From Gimesia chilikensis (GTDB lineage Bacteria > Planctomycetota > Planctomycetia > Planctomycetales > Planctomycetaceae), in NCBI RefSeq assembly GCF_007744075.1, contig NZ_CP036266.1, forward strand, positions 4,635,748-4,699,747: DNA of 64,000 nt, given 5' to 3'. A program made the translations under genes and the position numbers. The notes below the pieces were generated by a model. That model was not told where the DNA came from, did no database searches, and worked only from the letters and a program-made list of their open reading frames with translations. Every line of letters starts with the position of its first letter. Positions within the stretch are counted from its first letter, which is position 1. Positions 47,873-57,064 of this stretch are shown here, in pieces.

Positions 47873-48568
47873 ATGTCATCCGCTGCCCCCCGCGCCGTTG
47901 TGCTCGTCAGTGGCGGTCTCGATTCCGCGACCACGCTGGCCATCGCCGCCGATGCCGGTTTTGAACTGTATGCTCTCTCCTTCGACTACGGACAGCGGCA
48001 CCGTCACGAGCTGGACGCCGCGAAAAAAGTCTGTCAGGCTTTCGATGCACAACACTTCGTCACTTTCCCGCTGGATCTGCGTGTCTTCGGTGGCTCGGCA
48101 CTCACCGCCGACATCGAAGTCCCCAAGGACCGCTCGGATGATGACCTGGAAGCCGGCATCCCCATCACCTACGTCCCGGCCCGGAATACGGTATTCCTCT
48201 CGCTGGCACTCGCCTGGGCCGAAACATTGAATGCTTTCGACTTGTTCATCGGCGTGAATGCCGTCGATTACAGCGGCTATCCCGACTGCCGCCCCGAGTT
48301 CATCGAGTCGTTCGAGAAAATGGCCAACCTCGCCACCAAATCGGGAGTGGAACACGGCGGGACCTGGAAGGTGCATACGCCATTGATTTCACTCACCAAA
48401 GCGGAGATCATCCAAAAAGGGATGGAACTCGGCGTCGATTACGGCCTAACCCACAGCTGCTACGACCCGCTGCCCGATGGCACGCCCTGCGGTCACTGTG
48501 ACTCCTGCCAGCTCCGCGCCAAAGGTTTCGCGGAAGCCGGCTTTGATGATCCGGCCCTGAAAAAATAA
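47873..48568 (+). CDS. queC: 7-cyano-7-deazaguanine synthase QueC
   Basis: Converts 7-carboxy-7-deazaguanine to preQ0 with ATP and ammonia in queuosine synthesis; about 231 residues. Visible are the PP-loop [44 protein letters not shown], the [17 protein letters not shown] stretch and the zinc site [18 protein letters not shown] (four Cys). ATG 47873 is used, with AGGAG upstream; a longer frame from 47804 overlaps noncoding sequence. No queD, queE or queF lies in the window. It converges with the nitrilase gene, seven bases apart. Confidence 0.96.
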   Translation: MSSAAPRAVVLVSGGLDSATTLAIAADAGFELYALSFDYGQRHRHELDAAKKVCQAFDAQHFVTFPLDLRVFGGSALTADIEVPKDRSDDDLEAGIPITYVPARNTVFLSLALAWAETLNAFDLFIGVNAVDYSGYPDCRPEFIESFEKMANLATKSGVEHGGTWKVHTPLISLTKAEIIQKGMELGVDYGLTHSCYDPLPDGTPCGHCDSCQLRAKGFAEAGFDDPALKK

Positions 48569-48575
48569 TTCGCGT

Positions 48576-49532
48576 TCAACTGGAGGGCTTCAACTCCCAC
48601 CCCGGTTGTGTCACGGGAGGTTCCGCAGGAGGCTCCACGAGCTTGCCGTACAGATCGGGACGCCGGGCGCGGATGTAACGTCGCCCACTGGCCTGCGACA
48701 GTTTTTCCTCGGTGCACAACGCGATCGCGATGTCATCTCCGAGGTTCGTACACTCGGCGATGATCTCTCCAAACGGATCGAGAATCATCGAAAGGCCCGG
48801 CTTGACTTCCTGGTCATCCATGCCGACCGGGTTCGTGAAGATCGCATACACGCCGTTGTCATAAGACCGCGCGGGCAGCCAGCGCATCAGCCAGCCTTTC
48901 CCCTTGGGCCCCTGAAATTCCTGTCGCAGCCGTACCGGATCGCGTTCCCGGTTCTCCCACAGTTTCGGATCCACGAGCCCCCGCCCGGGCATCACCGATG
49001 GGAGGCAACAGGTCACATGCGGCATAAAGATGATCTCGGCACCCAGCATGGCTGTCATCCGCACGTTTTCGATCAGGTTGTTGTCGTAGCAGATCAAGAT
49101 CCCACAACGACACCCCCGTAGATCGAAGACCGCGTATTCACTGCCGGAAGAGAGATGCGAATTCACAAACGCATGCAGCTTGCGATAGCGGGCCACCAGT
49201 TCATCCCCATCAACACAGACGTACGTGTTATACACGTCCCCCTGATCCTCTTCGAACAGGCCGGCCAGAATGGGCACGCCGACTTCCCGGGAGATTGACA
49301 TCAGTTCCTGTGTACTCGGTCCGGAAGGCACCGGTTCAGCCAGCGCCAGCAGTTCTTCTTTGGAGAACGATTGCACGAATGTGTAAGCGGGGATACAACA
49401 TTCATGAAAGCTGACAATCTCAGCCCCCTGGTCGACCGCCTGTTGAGCCAGCTCACGGATTCGCTGCAGATTATATGCCTTGTCTCCGTTACGATGTTCA
49501 AACTGGACGGCAGCGATCCTGATGTCTCTCAT
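48576..49532 (-). CDS. Carbon-nitrogen hydrolase (nitrilase superfamily)
   Basis: A cytoplasmic amidase or nitrilase-like hydrolase, 318 residues. The catalytic triad is visible: Glu44 in SFHECCIPAY, Lys118 in ARYRKLHAF and Cys148 in GILICYDNNL. The superfamily cleaves amides, ureido groups and nitriles, and the substrate is not readable; N-carbamoyl-amine or omega-amidase activity is possible. AAGGA lies 8 bases before the ATG at 49532. It is divergent from pepA across about 84 bases and could be linked with it in amino-acid recycling. Confidence 0.92.
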   Translation of the reverse strand: MRDIRIAAVQFEHRNGDKAYNLQRIRELAQQAVDQGAEIVSFHECCIPAYTFVQSFSKEELLALAEPVPSGPSTQELMSISREVGVPILAGLFEEDQGDVYNTYVCVDGDELVARYRKLHAFVNSHLSSGSEYAVFDLRGCRCGILICYDNNLIENVRMTAMLGAEIIFMPHVTCCLPSVMPGRGLVDPKLWENRERDPVRLRQEFQGPKGKGWLMRWLPARSYDNGVYAIFTNPVGMDDQEVKPGLSMILDPFGEIIAECTNLGDDIAIALCTEEKLSQASGRRYIRARRPDLYGKLVEPPAEPPVTQPGWELKPSS

Positions 49533-49616
49533 TGGGTTTTTCCTTCCGATTTGCTATGCTGTGAATTCACCCATCTTAATCTGATGTTTTCCAACGATAA
49601 AGGGATTTTAAAACTG

Positions 49617-51101
49617 ATGGCGACACAATTGACGAATGACGCACTCTCCGCAATCGAAGCAGACTGGCTGATTATTCCCCTGGCCGAGGCAGCCCCGCTC
49701 CCCGCTGAGGTTTCAAAACTGGACGAAGCGATCGGTGGCCAGATCAGCCGCCTGATCGAAGCTGAAGACTTCACCGGCAAACTGGCGTCGACCGCCACCC
49801 TGCTCGGATTAAGCGGCATCAAAACCCCACGCATCCTGCTGGCGGGACTGGGCCCCGCAAAAGACCTCTCGCTGGCAGCGCTGGAAAAATCCCTGATGAC
49901 CGCCGCCCGTGCCATCTCAATTAAAAAAGAGATCCGCGCCGCGGTCCTGCTCCCCGAAGTGTCAGAAAGCTCACTCTCTGCAGCCCAGATCGCCCGTCAG
50001 ATCAGCACCGCCATGACCGTCGGTTCGGTGGGACAGGACCTGTACCGGGCCGAACCCGGCCGCTTCCCCTTCCAGGAAGTGTCGATCGCGGGCGCAGACT
50101 CTGCTGAAGTTCAGCAGGCGATCACAGAGGGATCGATCCTGGGCGAAGCCGTTAACCTGGCACGCGAAGTGGTCAACCGTCCCGCCGGCGATATCTTTCC
50201 GGTCAGCTTTGCCGACAAGGTTTTGGAAGTCGCGAAGGAATGTGGCCTGGAAGCAGAGATCCTCGACGAAAAACAACTGGCAGATGAAAAGATGGGCTCC
50301 ATGCTGGCCGTCGCCCAGGGCAGTGATCAGCCTCCCCGCCTGGCGATTCTGAAACATCAGGGCGGCGCTGCCTCCGCTCCTACGCTGGCCCTGGTCGGCA
50401 AAGGGGTGACCTTCGACAGCGGCGGACTTTCACTCAAGCCCAGTGACGGCATGAAGACCATGAAATGCGACATGGGTGGTGCAGCCGCGGTCCTCGGCGC
50501 GATGACGGCGATTGCCCGCCTCAAGCTGCCCGTGAATGTCGTGGGCTACATGGGACTCGTGGAAAACATGGTCAATGGATCGTCTTACAAACTGGGTGAC
50601 GTCCTCACAGCCCGGAACGGCAAGACCATTGAAGTTCTCAACACCGATGCCGAAGGACGCCTGGTTCTGGCCGACGTCCTCACGCTGGCTGTCGACCGCG
50701 GGGCCTCGAATCTGATCGATCTCGCCACCCTGACCGGAGCCTGTGTCGTCGCCCTGGGTGAAGATGTAACCGGCGTCTTCTCTAACACCCCGGCCTGGTC
50801 TCAGGCGGTTCAGGACGCCGCCAAAACCACCGGTGAATCGGTCTGGGAAATGCCCATGTTCCCCGAGTTTGGCGAGCAGCTGAAAAGCGACGTTGCAGAC
50901 CTGAAAAACGTCGGTCTTCGCTGGGGTGGTGCCATCACCGCCGCCAAGTTCCTGGAAAACTTCGTCAGCGAAACCCCGTGGGTCCACCTCGATATCGCAG
51001 GCCCGGCTTTCGCTTCAGCCAATCTGCCTCACCGTGAAGGTGGCGCTACCGGCTGCATGGTTCGCACCCTGGTAGAAGTTGCCCGCGAGTACAAAGGCTA
51101 A
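49617..51101 (+). CDS. pepA: Leucyl aminopeptidase (PepA, M17 family)
   Basis: A cytoplasmic metallo-aminopeptidase, about 494 residues, that removes N-terminal residues from peptides. After an N-terminal domain (about 1-165), the catalytic domain contains GKGVTFDSGGLSLKPSDGM (Lys and Asp ligands), DMGGAAAVLGAM, and the family signature NTDAEGRLVLADVLTLA with the second metal site. ATG 49617 (MATQLTND) is preferred; an in-frame ATG at 49584 is possible. The open frame upstream runs antisense into the nitrilase gene and is not real. Confidence 0.95.
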   Translation: MATQLTNDALSAIEADWLIIPLAEAAPLPAEVSKLDEAIGGQISRLIEAEDFTGKLASTATLLGLSGIKTPRILLAGLGPAKDLSLAALEKSLMTAARAISIKKEIRAAVLLPEVSESSLSAAQIARQISTAMTVGSVGQDLYRAEPGRFPFQEVSIAGADSAEVQQAITEGSILGEAVNLAREVVNRPAGDIFPVSFADKVLEVAKECGLEAEILDEKQLADEKMGSMLAVAQGSDQPPRLAILKHQGGAASAPTLALVGKGVTFDSGGLSLKPSDGMKTMKCDMGGAAAVLGAMTAIARLKLPVNVVGYMGLVENMVNGSSYKLGDVLTARNGKTIEVLNTDAEGRLVLADVLTLAVDRGASNLIDLATLTGACVVALGEDVTGVFSNTPAWSQAVQDAAKTTGESVWEMPMFPEFGEQLKSDVADLKNVGLRWGGAITAAKFLENFVSETPWVHLDIAGPAFASANLPHREGGATGCMVRTLVEVAREYKG

Positions 51102-51118
51102 GCAAAAGACAGCAGAGG

Positions 51119-52567
51119 TTACTCTTCGGATTCTCGTTCCAGCGCCCCCAGGTCACTCAACGATGCTGCGGGGCGTTGTTTCATTCCCCGGGGGCCTTTG
51201 AACTCCTGTTTTACGGGGAAATTTGCTTTGACAGCTTCCGGTAGAGCGCCCGCTTTATTCAGGCAGGCGGACTTGGCAGTGAGGAAGAACAGGTTCTTCT
51301 CTTCGTCCTGAAATCCCGGATCGGCACCGGAATGGATTTCGTCTTCCGCACTGACCTTGCCGAAGCGAGTAGAGTGCGCGGCTTTCCAGCCCCGTTTGAT
51401 CCAGTTATGACTCAGACTCGCGGTTCCCTCTTCATCAAGAATCGCCAGGCTGCTGCCATCATGCGAGGTATAAAGAATGTTATTCCGGCAGTCCAGGTGT
51501 TCGCTCGCGGTTGACAGACGCACCAGCGTAGTGGACGCCCGCCGGGAAACCATCGTGTTGTTGTAGAGAAACAATGTCCCCTTGCGATAATTGTCTTCGT
51601 CGCCGCTGTCGCCGCCGTAGTGAATCATCTGCGTGTTTGAATCTTCCTTGCGTTTCACCAGCACATTGCCGTACACATAGGTAGAGCGGTAGCGTGGATC
51701 AAAGCGAATCGTATCGCTGCCCTCGGCATCGACCAGATCGAGTTGACGGTTGCCGCTTTCAATCCAGTTGTAGCGCACGACCAGGCCGGCAGAGCGATCT
51801 TTGAGATTGTTCCCCAGGCAGTTTTCGCGAAGCGGACCGAGGTAGTTCCCCTGAAAGATCATCCCGGCGGCTTCAGTATAAACGTTGTGTTCGTAATAGC
51901 TGTCGGCGATCCCGTTATGATAGATCGCACAGTTCTCGACGAGGATCTCTTTTGAGTCGGGGGCGATAAACAGACCGTTGCCGCAATCGTGCAGGAAGCA
52001 GTTGCGGATCGTAATGTGTTCCCCTTTTTCAATGAAGATCGCCGCGGCATTCTGAAAATACTTCTGCAGTCCGTCCGAACTGAAATAGAAGAAGGAGGGA
52101 CGCGCACTGCGGATGTCGAGGTTTTCGATCACAATGTGTGCGGGCATCGTATCGGCTGGATCGCGGGCACCACCAATTTTGATGATCCCCCGCTGTTCGC
52201 CCCAATAGCGGAGCTGCGGTCGCGTGACGGCCCGCCGACCATCGATGACAGGCAGATCCCCTTTGTCGGAGGGGATGCCTTTGATAACAATCGGCTTCGC
52301 CTGCGTCCCCCGGCGACAGAGTACCCATTTACTTCGATAAGTCTGCGCCCGCCAGTGAATCTGGACCTCATCCCCCGGAGAAAGACTCTCCCAGGGAACT
52401 TTTTCCAGCAGAGTATACTTTTTATCGGGGCCTACTTCGTAAAGTTCCGCCTGACACTCCGTCGCCCTGGCAGAAACCAGAACCACTATGAAGCATGCCA
52501 GCAGACAGTTCAGAAGTCGAACAGACAGAGAACCGGTTCCCTGCATTGGAGTTTCAGTTCGCTGCAC
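51119..52567 (-). CDS. Secreted right-handed parallel beta-helix protein
   Basis: A 482-residue exported protein. A leader with a long polar n-region ends in LLNCLLACFIVVLVSARA. The mature part has typical beta-helix rungs, such as HIVIENLDIRS, HITIRNCFLHDCGNGLFI and EILVENCAIYHNG, followed by LFLYNNTMVSRR and LDCRNNILYTS. Such proteins are often polysaccharide lyases or epimerases, but I see no specific catalytic motif. The GTG start at 52567 has AGGGA 7 bases upstream; an ATG at 52546 is also possible. It converges with pepA. Binding or cleaving a polysaccharide fits the two sulfatases in the window, though they are distant. Confidence 0.85.
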   Translation of the reverse strand: MQRTETPMQGTGSLSVRLLNCLLACFIVVLVSARATECQAELYEVGPDKKYTLLEKVPWESLSPGDEVQIHWRAQTYRSKWVLCRRGTQAKPIVIKGIPSDKGDLPVIDGRRAVTRPQLRYWGEQRGIIKIGGARDPADTMPAHIVIENLDIRSARPSFFYFSSDGLQKYFQNAAAIFIEKGEHITIRNCFLHDCGNGLFIAPDSKEILVENCAIYHNGIADSYYEHNVYTEAAGMIFQGNYLGPLRENCLGNNLKDRSAGLVVRYNWIESGNRQLDLVDAEGSDTIRFDPRYRSTYVYGNVLVKRKEDSNTQMIHYGGDSGDEDNYRKGTLFLYNNTMVSRRASTTLVRLSTASEHLDCRNNILYTSHDGSSLAILDEEGTASLSHNWIKRGWKAAHSTRFGKVSAEDEIHSGADPGFQDEEKNLFFLTAKSACLNKAGALPEAVKANFPVKQEFKGPRGMKQRPAASLSDLGALERESEE

Positions 52568-52663
52568 GGCAGGGTCCCTTCCCTTTCGGATCTGTTCTCA
52601 ACTCAGGCCGGCACGTTCATTGTTGATCGACGACCTGAGATTTCTGCTCCACACCGGGGCTGC

Positions 52664-53395
52664 TTAGTGAACCTGAGCTGGCACCCACCGTACCGGACGG
52701 GCTCCCTGACCGGGCTGAGCCGAGCTGGGAATGTTGGTCGGAGCATACAGCATGGAAGGCGGAACGGAAGACATCGGCTCTTCGGCAGCAGGTGCAGGCG
52801 CTGGTTTCTGGATGGCTCCCTTAGGTCCGTGATCGGGCGTAGGGGCAATCTTCTGAGGGACCACAGTTGCAGGACCAGAGGGAGTACCGTGTCCTTCCGG
52901 AACGAATCCGCCGTGGTAATCACCTTGATACTCACCTTCGTAGGTTTGCGGAGATTCATAGTACTGCCCCTGTCCTCCCTGCGGACCACAGGTCGGGCAG
53001 TTGGACTGGGAAGAGAAGTTCGGCGTGGGGTACGATTCCATGGGATAGGTTTCCATGGGACCTTCATCCCAGCCACCATAGCTGAAGGTTCCCGAAGCCA
53101 GAGTGGAAGGGAACTTCTTACCAAAACCATGCTTCTTAAAAGGACCGCAGGTATTGCAGCCACCACAGGGATCACAGGTATTGCACGGATCACAGGAATT
53201 GCAGCATAGCTTTTGCATCCGCTGTGCGCGGTGCTTTGACAGCGAACATTTGATATCATCCATAAAGTTGGTGGGTCCGTACATCTCACCACCGCAGACC
53301 ATGCCGGTCGACGGATCGTAATAACCTGGTCCGGCGCAGCCGGTCAGAGGAAGACAGAGTAAAATACCCACACTTAATTTCAGTAACGAATTCAT
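52664..53395 (-). CDS. Lipoprotein with period-three cysteine tract
   Basis: A 243-residue lipoprotein: KLSVGILLCLPLTGC, lipid-modified Cys20. After a short region it has eight cysteines between residues 64 and 83, seven of them spaced exactly three apart (65, 68, 71, 74, 77, 80, 83) in CNSCDPCNTCDPCGGC-type units. A Gly/Pro/Gln/Tyr-rich low-complexity region follows (about 90-243, with another CPTCG near 128). The Cys tract could bind metal or form stacked disulfides. The ATG at 53395 is used. It lies about 96 bases upstream of the beta-helix gene on the same strand. The family is not recognised. Confidence 0.78.
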   Translation of the reverse strand: MNSLLKLSVGILLCLPLTGCAGPGYYDPSTGMVCGGEMYGPTNFMDDIKCSLSKHRAQRMQKLCCNSCDPCNTCDPCGGCNTCGPFKKHGFGKKFPSTLASGTFSYGGWDEGPMETYPMESYPTPNFSSQSNCPTCGPQGGQGQYYESPQTYEGEYQGDYHGGFVPEGHGTPSGPATVVPQKIAPTPDHGPKGAIQKPAPAPAAEEPMSSVPPSMLYAPTNIPSSAQPGQGARPVRWVPAQVH

Positions 53396-53611
53396 TTGGA
53401 AAATCCGGTCAATCTCAGTTCTTAAAAGTGGTCGTCACTCGCGGAGTGACAGTCGCAGGATCCCCTGCAGAGAGAACCCTCTATCTCTGAGATCGTCATT
53501 TCCCAATGTTAACCTTTAATGATTATAGGAATTTTAACGATTTTTATTGTCGTTCAGCTGCCAGAGGTTCGCGTTGTCGTAAGCCGTTGTGATAGAACAG
53601 ATTAAATAGAC

Positions 53612-54517
53612 ATGAACAAATCCGAACAACTTGATCTGAGTAAAATCGGCTTTCTCGCGATGTGGAAATTAGGGGGCCTGACTCCCTGGGATCTGGTCCG
53701 ACGTGCCTTTATCGGCTACAACCAGCACCGCCTCAGTGCCCAGAGTGCACAGTTCGCCTATTACGCCATCTTTACGCTCTTCCCACTGCTGATGGTCCTG
53801 ATCGGCTGCGTAGCTCAACTCCCGATCGAGGGCCTGATTCGCAGCATGGAAAACGCCATCAATATGGGACTGCCCCATGATCTCTCCCAAATCCTGTTCG
53901 ACCAGATCGCTGACATCCAGAAGAAAACCACCTTCAGTCTGATCATGGGAGGCGTGGTCCTTTTATCCTGGGGGGGCATGCGCCTGTTCCTCACGATGGG
54001 TAAAGGACTGGATGCCGTGTTTGAAGTCGATCATCGCAGAAAGTTACTCAAAGCGGGCGGACTCTCCCTGTTGCTGACATTTTTTGTGCTGTTCCTGTTG
54101 TTACTTGCCATGATTCTGCTGGTGGTCGGCCCCGCGATGGCCCGCCTGCTGCTGTCAAATTTTGATATGCCCTGGCTGCATGTCCTGCTCTCTGCCGGTA
54201 CCCGCTGGTCAGTTGCCTGCGGCTTCATGCTGATTTCGACCTCGGTCATCTACTGGGCCGTTCCCAGTGTCAGACTTCCCTGGAACATCATCACTCCGGG
54301 CAGCCTGTTTGTTGTTGTCAGCTGGGTGGTCATGTTGCTGGGCTTTCGCGAGTATGTCGAAAATTTTGCACACTACAACGAAACTTATGGGACCCTGGGG
54401 GGATTCATTGTGTTACTCGTCTGGTTGTATATGACCGGAGCGATTCTGATGATGGGGGCTGAGATCAACGGCGTAATTTATCGGGCGGCGAAAGAGAAAT
54501 CCGCAGCCATCAGCTGA
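53612..54517 (+). CDS. YihY/UPF0761 (BrkB-like) inner membrane protein
   Basis: A polytopic cytoplasmic-membrane protein, 301 residues, of the YihY/BrkB family. About six membrane segments are visible, including FAYYAIFTLFPLLMVLIG (with the family signature just before it, QSAQFAYYA), LIMGGVVLLSWGGMRLF and LLTFFVLFLLLLAMILLVVG. TPGSLFVVVSWVVMLLGFREYV and a closing YGTLGGFIVLLVWLYMTGAILMMGAEINGV are also family features. The function is debated: a transporter-like fold without proven substrate; the old ribonuclease BN name is a misassignment. It stands alone before the DUF1501 gene at 54663. Confidence 0.93.
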   Translation: MNKSEQLDLSKIGFLAMWKLGGLTPWDLVRRAFIGYNQHRLSAQSAQFAYYAIFTLFPLLMVLIGCVAQLPIEGLIRSMENAINMGLPHDLSQILFDQIADIQKKTTFSLIMGGVVLLSWGGMRLFLTMGKGLDAVFEVDHRRKLLKAGGLSLLLTFFVLFLLLLAMILLVVGPAMARLLLSNFDMPWLHVLLSAGTRWSVACGFMLISTSVIYWAVPSVRLPWNIITPGSLFVVVSWVVMLLGFREYVENFAHYNETYGTLGGFIVLLVWLYMTGAILMMGAEINGVIYRAAKEKSAAIS

Positions 54518-54662
54518 CCGTCCTGCTTCGTTGTTTGCTCTCTCCCCCTGATTCCCGCTCTCTCACTCGAAACAGAGCGCTTCCTTATTGACGAAACCAG
54601 AGAGAGGATTCTAAAATACATCAACGTCCACTTATTTCTTAGTCGCGTTCTGGAGCGCAATT

Positions 54663-56042
54663 ATGTTCCGTGTCGAGTTTGGCAAAAGCGGCAAATATTG
54701 TGACGGTCTCAGCCGTCGTCACTTCCTGCAGGTCGGTATGGCTGGCATGGGCTCGGCCAGTCTCTCACAGATCCTGCATGCGAAAGCAAACGCAGCTCAG
54801 AACGGCATCCCGGCGAAAGACACCTCCGTCATCTTGCTCTGGCTCGATGGCGGACCAAGCCACCTCGACACCTATGACATGAAGCCCGAAGCCCCCAGCG
54901 AATACAGGGGCATCTGGAATCCGATTCACACCAACGTCCCCGGCATGGACATCACCGAGCTGTTTCCGCTCCAGGCGAAATGTGCGGACAAGTTCTCGGT
55001 CGTCCGCTCTCTACATCATAATACCGGTGACCACTTTACCGGCGGACACTGGATGCTCACCGGACGGGGAGGCGTCAGCGGTGGCAGCACACCCGGTCGG
55101 AATCCGTCCATCGCCTCAATGGCCACCAAGGTCCTTGGTCCGCGTGATCCGGGAATGCCGGCCTATGTCTCCGTCCCTTATGCATCGAGCATCGGATTGC
55201 GTCCCGGCTACTTCGGCGGCAACTTCCTGGGCGTGCAGTACGATCCCTTCGAAACCGGCTCGGATCCCAACAACCAGAATTTCCAGGTCCAGAACCTGAG
55301 CCCCATTAACGGGCTCTCACTCCAGCGGCTCAAAGACCGCAAAGACCTGCTCAAAACATTCGATCGCCTCCGCAGAGATGTGGACCAGTCGGGCATGCTC
55401 GATTCCATGGATCGCCTGGACCAGAAAGCTTATGACATGGTCACTGGCGAAAAAGCCCGCCGCGCATTTGATCTTAAATCCGAAGACGAAAAGCTCCGCG
55501 ATCAATACGGACGCCACACCTGGGGACAGAGTGTCCTGCTGGCCCGCCGTCTGGTGGAAGCGGGAACCACCTTCGTCACCGTGCACTTTGGTGGCTGGGA
55601 CCATCACTGGAACCTGCAGAGCGGAATGGAAAGCTATCTCCCCCGCGTCGACCAGGCCGTGAGTGCTCTGTTTGAAGACCTCGCACAACGTGGTCTCAGT
55701 GAAAAGGTGCTGGTCGTGTTGTGTGGTGAATTCAGCCGCACTCCCCGCATGAACGATGGCGGCAACGGTGGACCTCCATTAAGCCAGGGAACGCCCGGCC
55801 GCGACCACTGGGGCAACTCCATGTTCTGTCTGCTGGGCGGCGGAGGTGTCAAAGGGGGCCGGATTGTCGGCGCCACCAATCGTCTGGGTGATGCCCCTGC
55901 GGACCGTCCCGTCCGTCCCGGTCATATTCATCATACGATTTACCGTGTTTTAGGCATGGATCCGGAAATGCACTTCCCGGATCACTCTGGAAGACCTACG
56001 ATAGCCGTAGATCACGGTGAAGTGATCAGCGAACTCTTTTAG
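54663..56042 (+). CDS. DUF1501 domain protein with Tat leader
   Basis: A 459-residue second DUF1501 protein. The Tat motif is clear (LSRRHFLQVGMAGMGSASL), then ILLWLDGGPSHLDTYDMKP with the metal-binding Asp and His, RSLHHNTGDHFTGGHWMLTG, WDHHWNLQSGMESYLPRVD and EFSRTPRMNDGGNGGPPLSQ. GRDHWGNSMFCLLGGGG follows and HTIYRVLGMD is near the end. GGAG lies 8 bases before the ATG. Its stop overlaps the next gene's start by one base (TAGTG), so the two are translationally coupled. The function is unknown; exported, probably metal-dependent. Confidence 0.92.
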   Translation: MFRVEFGKSGKYCDGLSRRHFLQVGMAGMGSASLSQILHAKANAAQNGIPAKDTSVILLWLDGGPSHLDTYDMKPEAPSEYRGIWNPIHTNVPGMDITELFPLQAKCADKFSVVRSLHHNTGDHFTGGHWMLTGRGGVSGGSTPGRNPSIASMATKVLGPRDPGMPAYVSVPYASSIGLRPGYFGGNFLGVQYDPFETGSDPNNQNFQVQNLSPINGLSLQRLKDRKDLLKTFDRLRRDVDQSGMLDSMDRLDQKAYDMVTGEKARRAFDLKSEDEKLRDQYGRHTWGQSVLLARRLVEAGTTFVTVHFGGWDHHWNLQSGMESYLPRVDQAVSALFEDLAQRGLSEKVLVVLCGEFSRTPRMNDGGNGGPPLSQGTPGRDHWGNSMFCLLGGGGVKGGRIVGATNRLGDAPADRPVRPGHIHHTIYRVLGMDPEMHFPDHSGRPTIAVDHGEVISELF

Positions 56043-56344
56043 TGCCTCTATCAGTCAGCGTACCAGTGCCTCACGATTGTCCAAAATCTGATTCCCCAGA
56101 CGACTCTGCCGGTCTGCGCCGGCGCTGGTCAAGCTTTTTACTGGTAACCGGTGCCCTTGGCCTGGTCTGGTTCGTTGCACTCCCCCGCATCGCCCGGGTC
56201 CCGCAGATCCGTGCGAAAATTGAACACCTGGAAGCACACCAGATCGATCCCAGTGCGATGTACTACACCGATCTGGAAAAAGTCGAAGACACGGTACAGC
56301 AAATCCACGACTTTCACCGCGAACATCCGAACGCGTTATGGTAA
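56042..56344 (+). CDS. Small single-span membrane protein coupled to DUF1501
   Basis: A 100-residue protein with one hydrophobic segment (SFLLVTGALGLVWFVALPRI, about 31-50) after a polar N-terminus, then a helical Glu/His/Asp-rich tail. It starts at GTG 56042, which overlaps the TAG stop of the DUF1501 gene by one base. No family is recognised. The tight coupling suggests it works with the DUF1501 protein, perhaps as an anchor. Some other DUF1501 genes also stand beside small membrane genes, but I cannot compare here. Confidence 0.65.
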   Translation: MPLSVSVPVPHDCPKSDSPDDSAGLRRRWSSFLLVTGALGLVWFVALPRIARVPQIRAKIEHLEAHQIDPSAMYYTDLEKVEDTVQQIHDFHREHPNALW

Positions 56345-56398
56345 ACTGGCACTCAGCAGTTAATGAAAACCTCTCAGTGTCAAATCAAAGAGCGCATC

Positions 56399-56935
56399 AT
56401 GGATCAGATCCCCTTTCAGGAAGCACTCGCGGCGTTCCCTTCCTCCCGTGGCAGGACGCTGTCAGACCTCTCCAATGAGGCCCCCGTACTCGTCGTGTTC
56501 CTCAGGCACGGCGGCTGCCCTTTCTGTCGCGAGGTTCTGGCCCAACTGCAGTCCCTGTCCGCTGAACTCACCAAACGCGGCCTGCAACTCGCCATCGTCC
56601 ATATGATGGAACCTCAACAGGCAAGCCAGTTGCTGGCCCGCTATCAACTGCAGGACGTCCACTCTTTCAGTGATCCGGAGCGCAAACTGTATGAGCTCTT
56701 CCAGGTCAAACGCGGCACGCTTTCTGAAGTCGCCGGACCTGCGATCTGGTGGTCCGGCTTCAAGACCACGATCCTCTCCGGCCATCTGCCAGGCATCCCC
56801 GGTAAAGATGTGCAACAGCTGGGAGCAGCGCTGATTCTTGACAAGGGGCAGATCGTCGCCAGCCATTTTTCCCAGAACTCGGCTGATCAACCCGACTGGG
56901 ATCAACTGCTAGCCTGCGAACTTCCCCCGCATTGA
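56399..56935 (+). CDS. SelL-like/AhpC-TSA thioredoxin-fold redox protein
   Basis: A thioredoxin-fold protein of about 178 residues related to the SelL-like peroxiredoxin-type family. The active site is VVFLRHGGCPFCREVLAQL, with Cys40 and Cys43 in a CPFC motif where some relatives have selenocysteine. Downstream QLAIVHMMEP and the late AALILDKGQIVASHF also fit. It probably reduces disulfides or peroxides in the cytoplasm; no signal peptide. ATG 56399 is used, with AAAGAG 6-7 bases upstream; an ATG at 56363 is possible. It lies 54 bases after the small membrane gene. Confidence 0.82.
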   Translation: MDQIPFQEALAAFPSSRGRTLSDLSNEAPVLVVFLRHGGCPFCREVLAQLQSLSAELTKRGLQLAIVHMMEPQQASQLLARYQLQDVHSFSDPERKLYELFQVKRGTLSEVAGPAIWWSGFKTTILSGHLPGIPGKDVQQLGAALILDKGQIVASHFSQNSADQPDWDQLLACELPPH

Positions 56936-57064
56936 GCTTTGATTTGTAAGCATTTCCGGTACGTTTCCATTTCCGGGAGAAACCTGCCATAATGCTTAGG
57001 AACCTTAAGATATTGAACCCGATTTCATATCGCTCCCACACGACCACAAACGCCCAGGGACACC

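Noticed and set aside
49371-49616. N-terminal extension of pepA
   Set aside because: It would run antisense through the start of the nitrilase gene and precedes the normal PepA N-terminus.
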